Notes: a model not told the origin generated them from the letters alone. A stretch of DNA of 64,000 nucleotides from Heliocidaris erythrogramma (GCA_025617745.1 CM046858.1:34480598-34544597), one strand, 5' to 3'. Shown: positions 32,851 to 45,785, numbered from the stretch's first letter. A program made the numbers and translations.

Positions 32851-34390
32851 ATGTCTCGAGTACGCAGCAAGTCCGCACCAGGCAGCACGGCAAGTCCACA
32901 GAAGGCTGCAGATGAAAGAGAATTGGACAAGGAAAAGGTTACAGCTGACAGCGTTGTCAGCTCAAGGAGATCTAAGAAAAGTCAGGAATTAGTAGAAGCC
33001 TTTCAGGCAGAACTCGAAGTCATGGATCAGGAGGATCAGCTGACAAGGATGCAGGTCGAGCATGAACATGCCATAAAAATGCAGGAGGCCCAGTTCAAAT
33101 TGAAGCAGTTAAAGATGAGGAAGAAGCTCGCAGAACAGATATCAGAATTAGAAGAGGAGGAGAGCAATGGTCGTGATTCAGAGAGAGAAGTTGTCGATAT
33201 CAAGCTGCCTGAAGAAAGCAAGCAAGATTCCGTCAAAAGATTCTTTGACTCGCAGGAAGGAGTAAAGACTCCTATTCAACAGCCTACTATTAAGCCTCAT
33301 GGGAAGAACGACACAACGGCATTGAAAGGAATGTCGAGGAGGCTTCTATTCAACAGCCTGCTGAATCTCGTGGAGAAAACAACCTGGCGGGAATCGAGAA
33401 GATGGCAGATTCCATGGCACAGATGGTAAATGCAATCATGCAACAAAACATGACGTCACAGAGAATCGCTGTTTCAAGTCAGCTTCCTAAGTTGGAAGTA
33501 CCAGTATTCAGTGGTGACCCCTTGCGCTATCCGCTATGGAACAACGCTTTCTCGAGTTTGGTCGACTCCAAACCACTAGACGCAGCTATTAGACTCAACT
33601 ACCTGAACAGCTATGTTACAGGAGAACCTAAGCAGATAGTCGAGCACTATCTCCCTTTAGGCACAGACGAAGCCTATCATCGAGCAAGAGAGTTGCTGGC
33701 AAGGAGATACGGCAGTGGAAGTGTTGTAAGTTCGGCATTTTCAAGGAAGCTGAAAGCTTGGCCACGTATTTCTGATAGGGATCCTGGAGGACTTCGGACA
33801 TTCGCCGACTTCGTAGAGCTGGTGGTAGTGGCAAAGGCAACCGTAGGCTCCTTGGGTATTTTGGACTACCCCCAAGAGAACGTAAAAATGTTGGAGAAGC
33901 TGCCCTTCTACATGGAACGGCAATGGCGAGATGAAGTTGACAGATGGCAGACACGCGGGTTTGGTGACTACCCTCCATTTGCAACGTTTGCAGATTTTGT
34001 AAAACGAGCTGCTGACAAGGCAAACCTACCGGAACTAGCAGATATTCAAAGAGGTGAGCTCAAGACACAGCCGTCTCGATACCATGGCAAGGGAACCAAT
34101 CAGCATTCGCAAGGAGGAAGGTCTTTCGCAACAAATGTGTCTCCTAAGTCACATGGAGTGTATTCATCGTGTCCGTGCTGTCATGGTTCTCACCACTTAG
34201 ACGACTGCAGTGAATTTAAGAAGAGATCCCATCATCTAAAGAAAGCCTTTTTCTTTCAGAAAAGACTGTGCATGGGATGCGGTGTAACAGACAATCACAG
34301 AGTGAAAGAGTGCACACAGAGGCGGTCCTGCAAAGAGTGTAAGGGCAGTCATTTGACTTGTCTTCATCTGCCCGCAAAAACGGAGAGCCC
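32851..34390 (+). pseudogene. BEL Gag-like protein with zinc knuckles, frameshifted
   Basis: The frame starts MSRVRSKSAPGSTASPQKAA. A charged coiled-coil-like stretch with LTRMQVEHEHAIKMQEAQFK follows at about 33040-33160. Near 33330-33400 the frame shifts by one base. The new frame carries the DUF1759-type Gag core: LPKLEVPVFSGDPLRYPLWN, YLNSYVTGEPKQIVEHYLP, RTFADFVELV and WRDEVDRW (33480-33960). Cys/His clusters CPCCHGSHHLDDC and CMGCGVTDNHRVKEC followed by CKECKGSH (34170-34365) fit nucleocapsid zinc knuckles. The Gag core and knuckles are typical of BEL/Pao. Gag would form the cytoplasmic particle. The shift means this copy cannot make the full protein. Confidence 0.88.
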
Positions 34391-34439
34391 TCAGACATCC
34401 CAACCTCAGTCATCTGGAGAAGTTTCTTCAAACTGCACC

Positions 34440-34900
34440 AATGTCTGCTCACTACCGGACCAGGATGGCCGTGAGCACTGTATGATAGTACCAGTTTGGG
34501 TAAGGCACAGTGATAACCCTTCCCGAGAATACCTACAGTACGCCATCCTCGACGACCAATCCAATGTGGGTTTCGTGTCGGAAGATTTGTGCGATAAGTT
34601 GCAGCTGCAAGGCCAGGACACGGAGCTCCAATTGACTACCATGCACCAGAGTGCACGTGTGAAGAGCAAGAAGGTGACAGGTCTACAGGTGTTGGATTTC
34701 AACAGGGAGCAAGTGATCGATTTACCTGCGTGTTTCTCCAGGAAAGAAGTGCCCGCGAGCAGGCATCAAATACCAAAGGCAGAGGTTCTGCGGAAGTGGC
34801 CTCATCTGGAACCAGTAGCCAGTCAGCTGATGCAATACAACAAGTCCATCGAGGTGTCACTGCTCATCGGAAATAACTGCACAGAGCCATTCGACCAAGA
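34440..34900 (+). pseudogene. BEL aspartic protease domain
   Basis: Continues in the Gag frame. The AILDDQSNVGFV segment (about 34540-34576) is the position of the retropepsin D-S/T-G-like active site in BEL/Pao (DUF1758-type), here DDQSN. The later LLIGNNC segment near 34865 is a usual C-terminal landmark. The frame then hits a stop at 34908-34910 because of a one-base shift near 34885; the true continuation (AIRPREVLAGG) is one frame over. The protease would process the polyprotein. Confidence 0.75.
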
Positions 34901-36830
34901 GAAGTCTTAGCAGGCGGAGATGACGACCCCTATGCCATGAGGACAGTTCTTGGATGGGGAGTGGTCGGCAGAGTATGCCAAACACCCGTCCCGGATGAAC
35001 ATGGTTCCACATGCCACAAGCTGCAAGCGAGTGAAAGCTATCCCAACTTCACGTACGACACTAGAGCAAAGGAGGTCTTTTCGCCAGACAAAGTCCTTAG
35101 GATACTGGAGCAGGATTTCCAGGTGACAAATTCAAGGGGAGCACCTATGTCTGTCGAAGAAACAAGGTTCCTGACCATCTTAGAGAATGGTATCAGAAAG
35201 AGAGATGACGGTCATCTGGAGATGCCTCTACCTTTGAAGACGGACCAGGCCAGTTTCCCTGACAATAAGATCCTTGCCTCAAACGATGGAAACAGTTGGC
35301 AGCGAGATTCCGCAGGAATCCAAAGTTTCTCGAAGACTACAAGGCATTCATGGCCGATGTCACTCACAACTACGCGGAAAGAGTTCCAACTGATCGCCTC
35401 GCCAGCCAAGATGGAAGAGTAAACTACGTGCCGCACACAGGAGTTTACCACCCCAGGAAACCAGATAAGATCAGAGTTGTGTTTGACTGTTCCGCAACAT
35501 ACCAAGGCGTGTCTCTGAACTGTCACCTGCTCCAAGGACCTGATCTTATGAACGGACTACTAGGAGTTCTATGCCGGTTCCGAAAGGAAGAAGTTGCGTT
35601 CATGACAGACATAAAGAGCATGTTTCACCAATTCGTCGTCAGAGAAGAAGACAGAGATCTTCTTCGCTTCTTCTGGTATGAGGATGGCGAAGAGCTCAAG
35701 GAGCCGGTCGAGTACAGGATGAAGGTCCACCTCTTCGGAGTTGCAAGTTCTCCAGGGTGTTGCAACTTTGGACTGAAACGAGCTGCAGATGATGGAGAAG
35801 AGGAGTTTGGATCAGCCGCAGCTACATTCATTCGCAATGATTTCTATGTGGATGATGGACTGAGTTCTACACCTACTGCAGAAGCTGCTATCAAGTTGCT
35901 GAAGGACAGCCAATCTATCTGTGCTCAGGCTGGTCTAAATCTACACAAGGTTGTGTCAAATAGCAGAGATGTGCTGAAGACTTTCCCAGCAGAACAGAGA
36001 GCTAAGAGCATTCAAGAACTTGACCTAGACGCAGATGATTTGGCTCTAGAGAGAGCTCTCGGGGTATCATGGAATACGGAAAATGATACGTTCAAGTTCA
36101 TCATCGAGGCAAAGGACAAGCCGTTTACTCGAAGGGGTGTGCTATCTACTGTCAGTTCCATCTACGATCCAAGCGGTTTCCTGAGTCCAGTGGTGCTAAA
36201 AGGAAAAAAGATCCTTCAGCAAATGTGCAGACTCAACATGGACTGGGACACTCTAATGCCCGAAGGTCTTCAAGTGGAATGGACGAAATGGCTTGAAGAG
36301 ATACAGGAAGTGCGGAAGCTCGAAATACCACGATGCTACAAGCCCAAGAATTTTGGTGAAATCAAGGAGGTTGAGGTGCACCACTTCGCAGATGCAAGCC
36401 AGAGTGGTTATGGGCAGTGTTCATATCTGCGGCTAATCAACCAGAGTGACAGAGCGCACGTCTCATTCATAGTTGGAAAGTCCAGAGTTGCACCTGTCAA
36501 GCAAGTCAGTATCCCACGACTCGAACTCACCGCAGCAACAGTGTCCGCTCGGATGAGTTCATTTCTACGAGAGGAGCTCAAATACAGCAACATAAAGGAA
36601 TTCTTCTGGACGGATAGCCAGGTCGTGCTAGGCTACATCCACAATGAGGCTAGACGGTTTCACGTTTTTGTAGCCAACCGAGTGCAGATGATCAGAGATT
36701 ATTCAGATCCGAATCGTTGGTTCTACATCGAGACCAAAGTCAACCCAGCTGATGACGCGTCTAGAGGGCTAACAGCCAAGCATCTCACCAAAGACAGCCG
36801 GTGGCTAAGAGGTCCAGAGTTCCTATGGAT
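34900..36830 (+). pseudogene. BEL reverse transcriptase and RNase H, frameshifted
   Basis: 34900-35285 reads in one frame (MRTVLGWGVVGRVCQTPVPD; RAKEVFSPDKVLRILEQDF). Another one-base shift near 35285-35300 moves reading to the frame holding the RT core: KPDKIRVVFDCSATYQGVSL, the first catalytic Asp in MTDIKSMFHQ, HLFGVASSP, and the active site YVDD (35845-35856). The thumb and RNase H follow, with HFADASQSGYG, IPRLELTAA, FFWTDSQVVLGYI and NPADDASRG (36370-36765), matching the Pao RNase H arrangement. It copies the genomic RNA into DNA. The long frame from 35296 to 38352 is otherwise open. Confidence 0.93.
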
Positions 36831-37269
36831 GGATGGAGCCTTCCAACCCAAGCAGGCAGATGTACGTGAAATCAGTGAGGATGACCCAGAAGTGAAGAGG
36901 GTGTCTGTTCTAAAGACAGAAGGACTGAAGGAGTTCCCTGATCATCTCGAATCAAGTAGATTCAACAGTTTTTCCGATTGGCATCGTGGGAAGAAAGCTG
37001 TAGCGCATGGTTTGCAATTCATGGACAGACTGAGAAGCAAAGACAGTAAATGCAGAATTCCTTCAAACAAGGAAAGAGGACGTACTCATGCAGTAAACTT
37101 ATCCGCAGTCACGGTGCAGCAGCTAGAGGCAGCAGAAAAGATCATCATCAAGGCTGTGCAGAAAGAGAACTTTCCGGAAGAGCTAGAGGCACTCCAGAAA
37201 GTTCAGACAGCAGATACGCAAGGTAGAAATTCAAAGAATGCACAGTTGAAGAAAGGTAGTGCATTGTAC

Positions 37270-38564
37270 CAGCTAGACCCCTTTCTGGATGAGGCAGGAC
37301 TGCTACGGGTAGGCGGACGCATAGAAAGGTCAAGCATTTCACGCGAAGTAAAGCACCCGGTTATCCTACCTCGGAAAAGCCATATTAGCTGGCTGCTAAT
37401 CACCCACTGCCACCACAAGGTCCAACACATGGGACGAAGTATCACACACAACGAGATCAGACAGAGAGGCTACTGGGTTATAGGCGGTTCTTCAGCAGTG
37501 TCCCAATGTATTTCCTCCTGCGTAAATTGCAGAAGGCTACGCGGAACCCTGGTGCAGCAGAAGATGTCCGACCTACCAGATGAACGGTTGGAACCATCAC
37601 CCCCCTTCACGTCTTCTGCAGTGGATTACTTTGGTCCATTCTTGATCAAGGAACGCCGTAGTGAAGTGAAGCGGTACGGCGTGCTGTTCACGTGTTTGAC
37701 TTCCAGAAGTGTCCATCTGGAAACAGCCAATAGTCTCAGTGCAAGCTCGTTCATCAACGCCTTGAGACGATTCATGAACCGGAGAGGTGCCGTAAGGCAG
37801 ATGAGGTCAGACCAGGGTACAATGTTCATTGGAGCCCGCACAGAGCTGAGGGAGGCCTTGGCTGAGATGGATCAGACTCTTGTGCAAGAGTATCTGCTTC
37901 AGAACGGTTGTGATTGGGTACCCTTTAAGTTGAACGTACCTCATGCTTCACACATGGGTGGAGTGTGGGAAAGGCAGATCCAGACTGTTCGTCGAGTGAT
38001 GGAGCCTCTCCTGAAATCAGTTGGTGGTCAGCTGGACGATGAAGCTCTGCGGACTTTCCTGACGGAGGCAGAGGCCATCATCAACTCCCGCCCTTTGACA
38101 ACACAGAGTCTCAGCGATAGCGGTGCGCCAGAGCCCATAACTCCCAACCACATCCTGACGATGAAACCGAAGGTGACCCTTCCGCCGCCAGGAGTGTTCC
38201 AGCGTGAGGACTGCTACTCGCGAAAATGTTGGAGAAGAGTGCAGTACGTCGCAAACGAGTTCTGGCTGAGATGGAGAAAAGAGTTCCTGCAGAGCTGCAG
38301 TCTCGGCAGAAACGGGTTCGCACTCAAAGAAACCTCGCGATTGGTGACATAGTAATCTCCAAAGAAAACGATGATGTTCGCAGTCGTTGGCCCCTTGCTA
38401 GAGTGATGGAGGTCTACACAAGCGCCGATGGTCTGATCAGAAAGGTGAAAATATGTATGGCAGATGGACTCTTAAACGATAAAGGCGTGCGCCAGCGCCG
38501 TCCTATAGAACTCGACAGACCGGTACAAAAACTTGTGCTCCTCTTACCGGTAGATGAACAGTAA
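37270..38564 (+). pseudogene. BEL integrase, frameshifted near its C-terminus
   Basis: An N-terminal H2C2 zinc-binding region (HCHHKVQHMGRSITHNEIRQ, then CISSCVNCRR) is followed by the DDE core. Its Asp is in VDYFGPF (37624), the second Asp in RSDQGT (37810) and the Glu in GGVWE (37969). INSRPLTT and the DUF5641-like C-terminal domain (RNLAIGDIVISKENDDVRSRWPLARVMEVY begins about 38335) complete it. A one-base shift near 38305 separates the core from this last domain, which ends at TAA 38562-38564. The integrase would join the linear DNA to the target and create the 5-bp duplication seen here. Confidence 0.92.
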
Positions 38565-38871
38565 AATAATCACGAGAAAAGACCGGTTGAATTCCCCATC
38601 AAGGAGCCTTGTTTGAAAGTTTGAATTTTATCATTGTGACCCCATTTTGATTGAGTAGATTCATGATGAAGTTAAACTTGTAAGATATAATTATGTCTCA
38701 TGAGTAATGTTGGGCTGATTATTATGATAAAGTTATGTATGTTTATTGATGCCTCGAAAACTTATCAAATGTTTCATTATGTATGTAATAACTGCCTAAA
38801 GTTTAATTTATGTATACAGTATGAGTTTGTAATGGTTAGGTGTAAATGGGTGAATCCATTTAAAGGAGCCA

Positions 38872-40172
38872 TGTAACTACAGCTGTGTGTAGTGATGCAA
38901 TATATTCATTCAATATCTGTGTTACGGGTCTGATATGAGAGACTAGCTCATTACCCCCTTGCAGAAGAGATTTTCACTGCATGGTCAATGGGTCAATAAG
39001 CCCACGGACAGGGGTTTCTTTGTTCTGGTGAGCACATGTTTTGTGTAGAAAGGGTACCACAGCATTTTAGAGTGCAACAGTGATGCAGAATGTTCATAGT
39101 TACAAAGTTGTAGCAGAAAGTTTCAGTTTGTGGATCAACTACAAAGGCCCAATTTGGTAAGCATTTGTAACATTCTATTTGTATTAATAATAATAATAAT
39201 AGGAAGATAATGCTTTCTGACTTTTAGTTAATTTGGAAATGTCTAGCTAAACATTTAGATTGTGAAGGAGATGCAATTGCAGTCATCGCCATTGTATAGT
39301 ACAAGGTACATGTATTATATAACAGTTGAGCTATAATGTATATCGTGAGGTGTACTTTCAATGTCAGTTCTATGCTTTGATTAGCTCAGCTGTATTATGT
39401 ACGATTTCTGTAGTAACTATATTGATATTTTGCCCTAATACATGTAATAAGCAGTCAGGGGATATACGTAATGTAGAAGTTATAATGAGATAAATACAGC
39501 ATGTTTTATAAGTCATGATTAAGAGTCAGGAAGAGGCAGTGTTTGCATAGGCGGCCACAGTGAGTGCAGCGGTCAATTGCTGTGTTCACACGATTACATA
39601 CATGCGCCCTATTAGCTAATGGCGTGTGCTGTATATAATGAATGTAGGATGTGTTCACACAAATGTTTCATCTTGTGTTTTAAGTGAACTCCGGGATTAA
39701 AGTTAATCTCCTTTTTTATTCTTGATGGACTGTATTAGTAATTGAAAAATATATTTTATTAAGGCATAAGCTGTTATATGTTGAACAGAACATTTTGCTG
39801 AAGTTTCATTATGAAGTTAATTCAGTAGTTATGTAATAATCAAGTACATGTACATGCTTATTTCTAGAGTGGACACATAACTTAGTGCAACCATTTCGTT
39901 TGTATCATTTTTCTATAGATTGTTATCTCAAGATAACTCAAGATAACTCAAGGTAACTCAAGATAAGTCAAGATGACTCAAGTACCAGAAGATGATGTTA
40001 CCCCAAAGTTGGAGTTCAGTCGGCTAAATAAAATAGAAGTCTGTTAGAACTTAGCAAGTGCTTCATACTTCGTGTTCATCTTTGTGTCTTGAAAATCTTG
40101 TGAATAACAACAGCTTGGACAGCAGTCTCATCCGAAACTCCTCTGAGTACAAGTAGTACAGAAACAGCCACA
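38872..40172 (+). repeat. 3' LTR of the BEL element
   Basis: 1301 bp, about 98% identical by eye to the 5' LTR. Differences include small indels (near 39317, 39455, 39775) as well as substitutions. The CTCAAGATAA array is at about 39925-39980. Confidence 0.93.
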
Positions 40173-41969
40173 GCCATATTCGTCCCGATTCGGGTCGACA
40201 TTCGGGTCATTATTCGGGTGTAATCAGGGAATTCGGGCCATATTGGGCTCAATTCTGGTCACATTTGGCTCGATTCTGGCCTCTATTCGGATTGCCATTC
40301 GACTTTATTCGGGATGCCCAAAATCGTTTCGGGTCAATTCTTGGCGAGTCTGCATGATTCGGGACATATTCGGGACCTATTCCCCCTGAATCAGAGACGA
40401 ATACGTTCCGAATCAACCGAATCCATTCGATTCAGGCCATATTCGGGCAGAATCGGTCCGAATTTATTCGGGAGAATTCGGTTCTGGTGTAACCCTTGCT
40501 TTAACATAGCGCCCTCGAGAATTCCTCTGTTTCATGCATCACTTCAAAAGTTTTCTTTCAGCTATCTCGTTTATTTTCCTACATCTGTACATTGCATTCT
40601 ATGGTACACAATTATTTGTTGTCAATGACCCTTTTGAATTCATTTCCATTCATCAGGCCAAGCCGTTCACCCATTATTCAATATTTCTTTACAGCCCATT
40701 CACTGGTCCAACAGTCTATTGGTACAAACCATGGGTCTATACACTAGCGTCATTGCATTAGGTTGGAGGCAATCGCTATAGGACTTAGCTAGTTTTGTAG
40801 ATATGACCCATTTGTTCCTGCAGCCCATCGATCTTCAGCGAATTGGTCCTACAATCCTAACTCCAACCCCATGGGCCGCGGAACCGGGGGGACTGGGAGC
40901 TGCAGCCCCCACTTTTAATATCAAAATTATCGCCCGATGAGAGCACGCTACCTGTATCACTTAAACTTAACGCACTTGTGGCTCCCAAGTTTCGTCTTAT
41001 GTTATGGAAACTTCACGAATCTCCGGATCATCTGTATGTCGTTTTCCCTTTTTAATGGCATTATGCTTCATCAGAATATTTCCTATAGGCTACTATTCTG
41101 CTGTTACCCAAGCCAAACTACATGTAGTTACTAACCTAATACTTAGTGAAAATAAATGTATTTCACCACAGTACATTTGAATATTGTCCGCTGACACCTT
41201 ATCAACAGTCGGCCTAGAAGTAATCAAATATATAGATAAGTGCAATAGTTATTTACTTATTTATTTATTGAAACATATTTATTCAGAATAAAATATGACC
41301 AGCAAAAGCTGTTTGCATCATTTTCCTAAGGGACATTATACATTAAAACATTTTAAATAGAACAGACTATAAAAAATATGCACATTATAAGGTAATGCAT
41401 CAACATATTTTACTGTAGCGTCAGTGAGGCAGGGAGGTATAGGATGAACAAGGAAATCTCGTCATACTTCCCTCCCCTTTCTTTTCATTCCCTCTCTATC
41501 TTTCTCAACATGGGGCTGGGCGACCATGGATCTCCTCCCCGTCTGATGCTAGCCCAAACAACATGCACGCTGACCATTAGTGGAAAACAAATTAATGACC
41601 TAATTTTAAGAAATTTTGATTTTTTGAGTGTCCCGGTCTTCGGTCTTCGTTTTTCAAACAACCTGATAATGGCGGTAAAATACGGTCATATCTTTCTAGT
41701 ACTGTCGCAAAGTTAACCTAATTCAGTTAATTATTTCTTCTTTTTTTTTGTTACAATGGAGGAGTAGTCACTTCCAATCATAAAAAAAGTTAATTTGACA
41801 ACCAAGTTTATTAAACCGCTTGGGTTGGACAAGGCAGGAAAAGAAATATTATTTGTAGAACTATAAAAACTTGGCGAATTTTGTCGTGAAAATAAAGCTA
41901 CCGATGTCTCACACCTCGTAATAAGTATAGGGTTATGGAAGCCTTGATATCAACGTAATATATATATTT

Positions 41970-42085
41970 TTTTTCCTTATTTTTATTTATTTATTTATTT
42001 ATTTATTTTTATTTATTTATTTATTTATTTATTATTTTATTTATTTATTTATTTTTTTTTTTTTTTTTTTTGGGGGGGGGGGGGG
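41970..42085 (+). repeat. ATTT/TTTA microsatellite plus poly-T and poly-G
   Basis: More than 15 TTTA-type units, then about 20 T and 14 G. Copy A has a shorter version at 7160-7210. Confidence 0.9.
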
Positions 42086-42792
42086 TTACAACGGAGGAGC
42101 AGTCACTAGTTATGGTTATAAATAAGTTAATTTGACTGCCCATTTTATTACGCCGGCTAGGACGATGCAGGTAAACAAAGTTAACTTCTTTATGTCAACG
42201 AATATGTTTAGAGTGATGAAAGCTTAACTGTTTCCGTGCTAATTAATCAAATAGAATTAATTTCAAAATGTTTTAACTAGCTCACATTTTTAAATAAGGC
42301 TATCAGTTAAAGTTTGCTGGTTTTCATGTTCATGTAGCTTAATAAGGTCTCAGTCTCGAAGAGTGGTCTCGGTCTCGGAAGAAAAAGTCTCGGTATCTCG
42401 AGATCTCGGTCTCGGTCTCGGTCCTTAAGGTCTCGACAACAACACTGGTCTCCATAAATTCTCCTGTTATCCTGCAATTTCTGGATAATGAAATTCAGAT
42501 GTTACTAGTATTTGAGTTTCTCCAATGCATACCATATGTGTCGTCAATAACCCGTTTGTAATTATCTTTTAGGCTCTTGAACATGGATTTCAAGCTCCAT
42601 ATATAAGTAATTATTATAATAAAAGTAGCATGCGGATCCAATATTGTATAAAAGTGGGGACTCCACAGTATATCTTGGTTGAGGCAGGAATAGGGCAGTT
42701 TTCCGCGTCATTCTGTAACCTCTTTTTCCCGGGAATAAGAATTCAGCAATCGCATCGACTCTCATGCACAGATCATGGAACCTACCGATGAA

Positions 42793-42823
<31 letters not shown>

Positions 42824-42966
42824 AGGGGGATATAGAATAAAAAAGGATTTTTCTTTTCTTTTCTTCCATGATCGTGCGTTCTGGTTGTGCTAACAGGTCT
42901 TCGTTTTTCTAAATCCGTGCGGGCATTGTTGTAAATCGAGGACGAAGACGGGGAATTTTCTCTCCT

Positions 42967-43500
42967 CTTCTCTCTAGCTAACCAAAACGACATTCACGCC
43001 GACCATTAGTGGAAAACAAAAGACAACATTTTAAGAAATGGGGATTTTTTTTTTTTAGTGTCCCGATGTTCGGTCTTCGTTTTTCAAACGCCTCGGTAAA
43101 ATACGGTCACATCTTTCTAGAACTCTAACGATGTTTACCTAATTTAAGTTTGCTATTTTTTGTTACAATGGAAGAGTAGTCACTTCTAATCATAAAGCAG
43201 TTAATAACCGCCCTGTTTATTACACCGCTTGGTCTTCTCTCTAGCTAACCAAAACGACATTCACGCCGACCATTAGTGGAAAACAAAAGACAACATTTTA
43301 AGAAATGGATTTTTTTTTAGTGTCCCGATGTTCGGTCTTCGTTTTTCAAACGCCTCGGTAAAATACGGTCACATCTTTCTAGAACTCTAACGATGTTTAC
43401 CTAATTTAAGTTTGTTTTTTTTTGTTACAATGGAAGAGTAGTCACTTCTAATCATAAAGCAGTTAATAACCGCCCTGTTTATTACACCGCTTGGTCAAGG
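42967..43500 (+). repeat. Tandem duplication, period about 267 bp (copy B only)
   Basis: The landmark TCTCTAGCTAACCAAAACGA occurs at 42971 and again 267 bp later; the downstream sequence repeats until the CACCGCTTGGTC landmark. Copy A has one unit (8110-8390). Confidence 0.88.
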
Positions 43501-44340
43501 CAGGTAAAGAAAGTTCACCTTTTAATATGAAATAATATTTATAGAACTATAAAAACTTTCTCCAAAGTGTAATGTTTTTTTTTTAATACGGACTGTATAG
43601 TTACAGCCTATTCATTCGTCCTCCAGTCCACTGGTGCAATCCATGTGTCTTACAACGCTAACGTCATTGTCTTTGTTTTCATAGCAATTGCTAGCATTTT
43701 GCCAGTTTTGTAGTTAAGGCCAATTGTTCTTGCAGTTCCTTGCTCTTACAGCGAATTGGTCCTACAATCCTAACTCCAACCCATCTACAGTGCGCCCCCC
43801 CCCCCCCCAAAAAAAAAAAAGTTGGAAAACAGTTGAAATAACGTCCCCAAATATATATTTCAGAATATTTTCCAAAAAAAATCCATTCTTGTAGATAGCT
43901 TAGGGTCTCTCCCATACAACAACACAAAAAATTGGACTATAGCTATTACGCTTGAGTGATCAAAAAACAATTTTGCGAAAGAGTACAAAATTCAGACTTT
44001 AAAAGAATTGGTATTTGTTAAGTTGCTGGTATCAACAAAGTTGAGAACCATTTGAAATTGACAGTTGAAAGAGTCTCCCCAATTAAATATTCCAAAACAT
44101 TTTCAGGAAATATTCATACCTGTGGATAGCTTAAGGTCTCTTCTCAAATTGCACCAACATATCTCACAATATTTTACGCTTGATTAAGCCAAAGCAACTT
44201 TTGTGAAAGGGTGCAAAATCCATACTTGAACATTTTTGTTAATGTTCTGACTGGTATCAGCAAAGTTGAGAGTCATGAAAACACTTAGAATTTTATATAT
44301 CCCATCAAAACTTTATGGTTGAGTGAGCAAGCCAGGTGAA

Positions 44341-45074
44341 ACTAAAAGACTCACTAAGAGTAACATTTTCAAGCACTCAACAAAGTAGTGAATTGCTCAC
44401 TCAAGCACAAGATGTTGATGGATGTGTAATTGTCTTTTAATGATCAGAATATGGATATTTCTAAGCCTTTTTATGACTCTCAGCTTGGCTGATACCAGCC
44501 GGATTTTGCACCCTTTCACAAAATTGGCGTGTGCTCACTTATGCGTAGAATATTGTTCGATATTTTGGTGTCATTTGATAGAAGAGATCCTAAACTATCG
44601 ACAGGTATGAAAATTTCCTTTAAATGCTTTGAAACATTTATTTGGGGAGACTTTTTCCAACCAGAATTAACTTTTTTTCTTGGACGCACTGTAGAACGGA
44701 GATTCTAAAACTAAAAGACTCACTAAGAGTAGAATTTTCAAGCACTCAACAAAGTAGTGAATTGCTCACTCAAGCACAAGATGTTGATGGGATGTGTAAT
44801 TGTCTTTTAATGATCAGAATATGGATATTTCTAAGCCTTTTTATGACTCTCAGCTTGGCTGATACCAGCCGGATTTTGCACCCTTTCACAAAATTGGCGT
44901 GTGCTCACTTATGCGTAGAATATTGTTCGATATTTTGGTGTCATTTGATAGAAGAGATCCTAAACTATCGACAGGTATGAAAATTTCCTTTAAATGCTTT
45001 GAAACATTTATTTGGGGAGACTTTTTCCAACCAAAATTAACTTTTTTCTGGGACGCACTGTAGAACGGAGATTC
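44341..45074 (+). repeat. Tandem duplication, period 369 bp (copy B only)
   Basis: ACTAAAAGACTCACTAAGAG begins at 44341 and 44710, and both units run to ACGGAGATTC. Copy A has one unit (about 9210-9605). Confidence 0.9.
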
Positions 45075-45714
45075 ATAATACATTTATTCATGAGCAACCT
45101 AGTGGTAGAACCCAACACCCCCCCCCCCCCCCCCCCCCGTCCACATCAATAGTATTCCCCCAATGAGAGCTGCACGATACCTGCAAAATGACCCGTGTCA
45201 CTAGACATAACGCCCTTGTGGCTGCCAGCAGACGTCTTATGTTTTGAAAGCTTTACGAAATTTCCTGTATGTCTTGTTCATGTTTTACCGACATTATGCT
45301 GTATCATAATATTTCCTATAATTATTGCTCTGCTGTTAGCCAAGCCAAAGTAGTTACTCACCCAAAACTTAGTAAAAATAAATTTATTTCATCGCAGTAC
45401 ATTTAAGTATTGTCCTCTAAACGCCTTTCAACAGTCCTAGAAGTAATCAAATATAATGGAAATAAGTTTATATTTATTTACTTATTAATTTATTGAAACA
45501 TATTTATTGAGGATGAAACATGACTAGCAAAAGCTGTTTTACATGGCCCTGGTTAAGGGGCATTATAAAGCATTAAAATACAACAGAAAATACAAAATAT
45601 CATATAGCACACTACAATAATGCATCAAATTTACTGTAGCGTATTAACATGAAAACAAAACTATGATGTGATAAAGAAAAGTAAGAGGATGAGGATGGGA
45701 GAAAAGAGACAAGG

Positions 45715-45741
45715 TTGGAAGAGAGAGAGAGAAAGAGATAA

Positions 45742-45775
<34 letters not shown>

Positions 45776-45785
45776 AGAAGAAAGA
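45715..45785 (+). repeat. GA-rich microsatellite
   Basis: GA repeats with AAAGA interruptions. Related GA tracts in the same context occur near 50378 and 61965. Confidence 0.85.

Larger units (their letters stand above)
31409..40172 (+). mobile_element. BEL/Pao LTR retrotransposon with 5-bp target duplication
   Basis: The 5' LTR is 31409-32715 and the 3' LTR 38872-40172; both begin TGTAACTACAGC and end GCAGCCACA or ACAGCCACA. The flanking duplication is GCCAT (31404-31408 and 40173-40177). Between the LTRs lie Gag, protease, RT/RNase H and integrase in BEL/Pao order. By eye the LTRs differ at roughly 25-30 positions over 1.3 kb, so insertion is fairly recent, yet the coding region has four frame breaks. 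A polypurine-like AAAGGAGCCA lies directly before the 3' LTR. Confidence 0.95.
30812..40501. mobile_element. Foldback element with ATTCGG-rich arms and TA duplication, split by BEL
   Basis: The terminal inverted repeats are AAGCAAGGGTTACACC followed by (G/A)GAACCGAAT at both ends. The arms (30812-31408 and 40178-40501) are filled with ATTCGG / GAATTCGGG copies in both orientations. The flanks are TA at 30810-30811 and 40502-40503. The uninterrupted sequence GTAATAACATAGCG occurs at 4774-4787 and 48604-48618, so the duplicated target is TA. Without the BEL insert it would be about 920 bp. No transposase is seen. TA duplication alone does not identify the superfamily. Confidence 0.85.
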
